Source of the DNA: Phaeobacter piscinae
GTDB lineage: Bacteria; Pseudomonadota; Alphaproteobacteria; Rhodobacterales; Rhodobacteraceae
DNA length: 23,657 nt
Assembly: GCF_002407245.1 (NCBI RefSeq)
Contig: NZ_CP010686.1
Location: 1-23,657, forward strand
Reading direction: 5' to 3'
In this document: in pieces, positions 23,015 through 23,657 of the stretch
Layout of the letters: every line of letters begins with the position of its first letter
Position numbering within the stretch: position 1 is the stretch's first letter
Translations under genes and position numbers: made by a program
The notes under the pieces: model-generated
Databases searched by the model: none
The model's input: the letters and a program-made list of their open reading frames with translations, nothing else
Told to the model about the DNA's origin: nothing

Positions 23015-23318
23015 CACCCCCCTGGTAAACCCTTACGGACGGATGCCACCTGCCTCGGTGCCGTGTTCTTCGGAGCCGTCATCGCCTGAACCGATACTAG
23101 AGGGGTTTGATGGTTCTGGAGCAAGGGCGCGTAGCGGGAGCGGACCCACGCGCAAGAGCTCGTCTCTGAGCATGGGGAGCACCCACCCCTTGCTTCATGG
23201 TTCTCAAAGCACTCATCGGTCACATATGGCGATGTGGCCTCGATGGTCATGGCTCGCCGCAGTTGTTCTTTGGTGAGTTGGAAGCTGAATTCTGTGTGTG
23301 AAGACACGAAACATAGTG
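23015..23318. other. Gap between the last gene and the origin
   Basis: I see no convincing gene in these 304 bp. A minus-strand frame (23011-23307, GTG start, 98 codons) begins HTEFSFQLTKEQLRRAMT, which looks protein-like, but has cysteine- and serine-rich later parts and no clear ribosome site. A degenerate iteron-like sequence (GTGTGTGAAGACACGAA) lies at 23294-23310. Confidence 0.4.
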
Positions 23319-23336
23319 CACAAATGTGGGTTTGTG
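23319..23336 (+). repeat. Repeat, copy 4, upstream of the origin
   Basis: CACAAATGTGGGTTTGTG is identical over 18 bp to copy 1. It lies just upstream of the AT-rich origin block and, on the circular map, about 340 bp before repA. All four copies point the same way and surround the rep-par genes. Confidence 0.7.
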
Positions 23337-23360
23337 GGATTTCCTGTTTTAAGCTAGGGG

Positions 23361-23432
23361 GAGTTAAATAGAGTTATAATAGAGTTACGCTGTGGATTTC
23401 GACTCGTAACGCACTGAAAAAAAACGCGTTTT
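23361..23432 (+). other. AT-rich origin segment, candidate unwinding element
   Basis: The hexamer GAGTTA occurs at 23361, 23371 and 23382, each followed by A/T-rich bases. About 35 bp later comes an A-run ending in the perfect palindrome AAAACGCGTTTT (23421-23432). The block sits just before the first iteron. Short AT-rich direct repeats beside iterons are the usual form of a duplex-unwinding element. The role is inferred from position and composition only. Confidence 0.5.
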
Positions 23433-23442
23433 GGAATCGGTC

Positions 23443-23657
23443 GGTGTGTGAAATGACGAAAGATGGTGTGTGAAATGACGAAAGATGGTGTGTGAAATGA
23501 CGAAAGATGGTGTGTGAAATGACGAATCCACCTAAAAGTTATCCACAGGCCATTCGGTGTGTGAAATGACGAGTCTTGACGAGTGGTGTGTGAAATGACG
23601 ATAGTAGCTCATGGTGTGTGAAATGACGAATCTAGAGCTGACTGTGTGGTGTGTGAA
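23443..23657 (+). repeat. Iteron array of the replication origin (oriV)
   Basis: Eight direct copies of GGTGTGTGAAATGACGA are present. They start at 23443, 23465, 23487, 23509, 23556, 23585, 23613 and 23648. The first four are spaced exactly 22 bp apart, about two helical turns, as expected for cooperative initiator binding on one DNA face. The later gaps are 47, 29, 28 and 35 bp. The eighth copy runs off the window end and is completed by positions 1-8, which shows the molecule is circular. A perfect DnaA box interrupts the array between copies four and five. Array, DnaA box and adjacent initiator gene together are a standard iteron-type origin. Confidence 0.93.
23539..23547 (+). promoter_or_regulatory. 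DnaA box
   Basis: TTATCCACA matches the DnaA-box consensus TTATNCACA exactly. It lies between iterons four and five, where it could bring host DnaA to the plasmid origin. Confidence 0.8.

Noticed and set aside
23011..23307. 98-codon minus-strand frame near the origin
   Set aside because: Only a GTG start, no clear ribosome site, and the second half is not protein-like. Kept as a note, not a gene.
23443..23601. Regularly spaced repeats resembling a short CRISPR array
   Set aside because: Repeat units are 17-18 bp with only about 5 bp between the first four; no spacers or cas genes. They are iterons.
1..23657. Search for toxin-antitoxin pairs, tRNA, rRNA or antibiotic-resistance genes
   Set aside because: None recognised by eye. 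Small unknown gene pairs such as 7831-8471 do not resemble known toxins.

Overview
This window reads as one complete, closed, mobilizable plasmid of 23,657 bp from an alphaproteobacterium, most likely a Rhodobacteraceae/Roseobacter-group host. The host inference rests on protein resemblance (RPA-type RepA, ParA with a small ribbon-helix-helix partner, DUF2958, MobA/MobC) and on generally high-GC coding sequence; it was not searched. Closure is visible in the sequence: the last 10 bases are the first part of an iteron whose remaining bases are positions 1-8, so the ends join inside the origin repeat array and inside the repA start codon.

Layout. 23,319-23,657 plus 1-2,034 is the replication and partition core: an AT-rich stretch, a DnaA box, eight iterons, repA, parA, a small RHH parB-like gene, and four copies of an 18-bp palindrome-armed repeat that probably form the partition site. 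Next comes a visibly AT-richer gene for a single-chain restriction-modification enzyme (2,113-5,268). 5,288-7,046 carries a serine resolvase, then an SMR-type efflux gene with a TetR regulator behind it. 7,229-10,662 is an accessory stretch: hypothetical genes, a DUF2958 gene, a second resolvase, a lipoprotein, a 53-residue protein and a small membrane protein. 10,680-12,484 is the mobilization region (mobA, mobC, candidate oriT), followed by a VirD4/TraG-like coupling-protein gene.

The coupling-protein gene is split by a complete Tn3-family transposon (13,138-20,062; 6,925 bp) with perfect 38-bp terminal inverted repeats and a perfect 5-bp target duplication. Removing the transposon and one duplication copy restores an uninterrupted 470-codon frame. 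Besides tnpA and tnpR the transposon carries an ECF sigma factor, an RskA-type membrane anti-sigma factor, two secreted fasciclin (FAS1) paralogues and a Tat-exported methionine-R-sulfoxide reductase. The arrangement resembles the mycobacterial SigK-RskA circuit, which controls FAS1 proteins, and is best read as a transposable envelope or oxidative-stress regulon.

Downstream of the broken gene, 20,813-23,014 holds a membrane protein, a 272-bp intergenic region full of strong hairpins, and a chain of small hypothetical genes with ATGA overlaps, one with two DnaJ-like zinc-ribbon motifs. The plasmid encodes its own relaxase but its coupling-protein gene is now disrupted, so transfer probably needs help in trans or is lost. 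No rRNA, tRNA, CRISPR array or recognizable toxin-antitoxin pair was seen.
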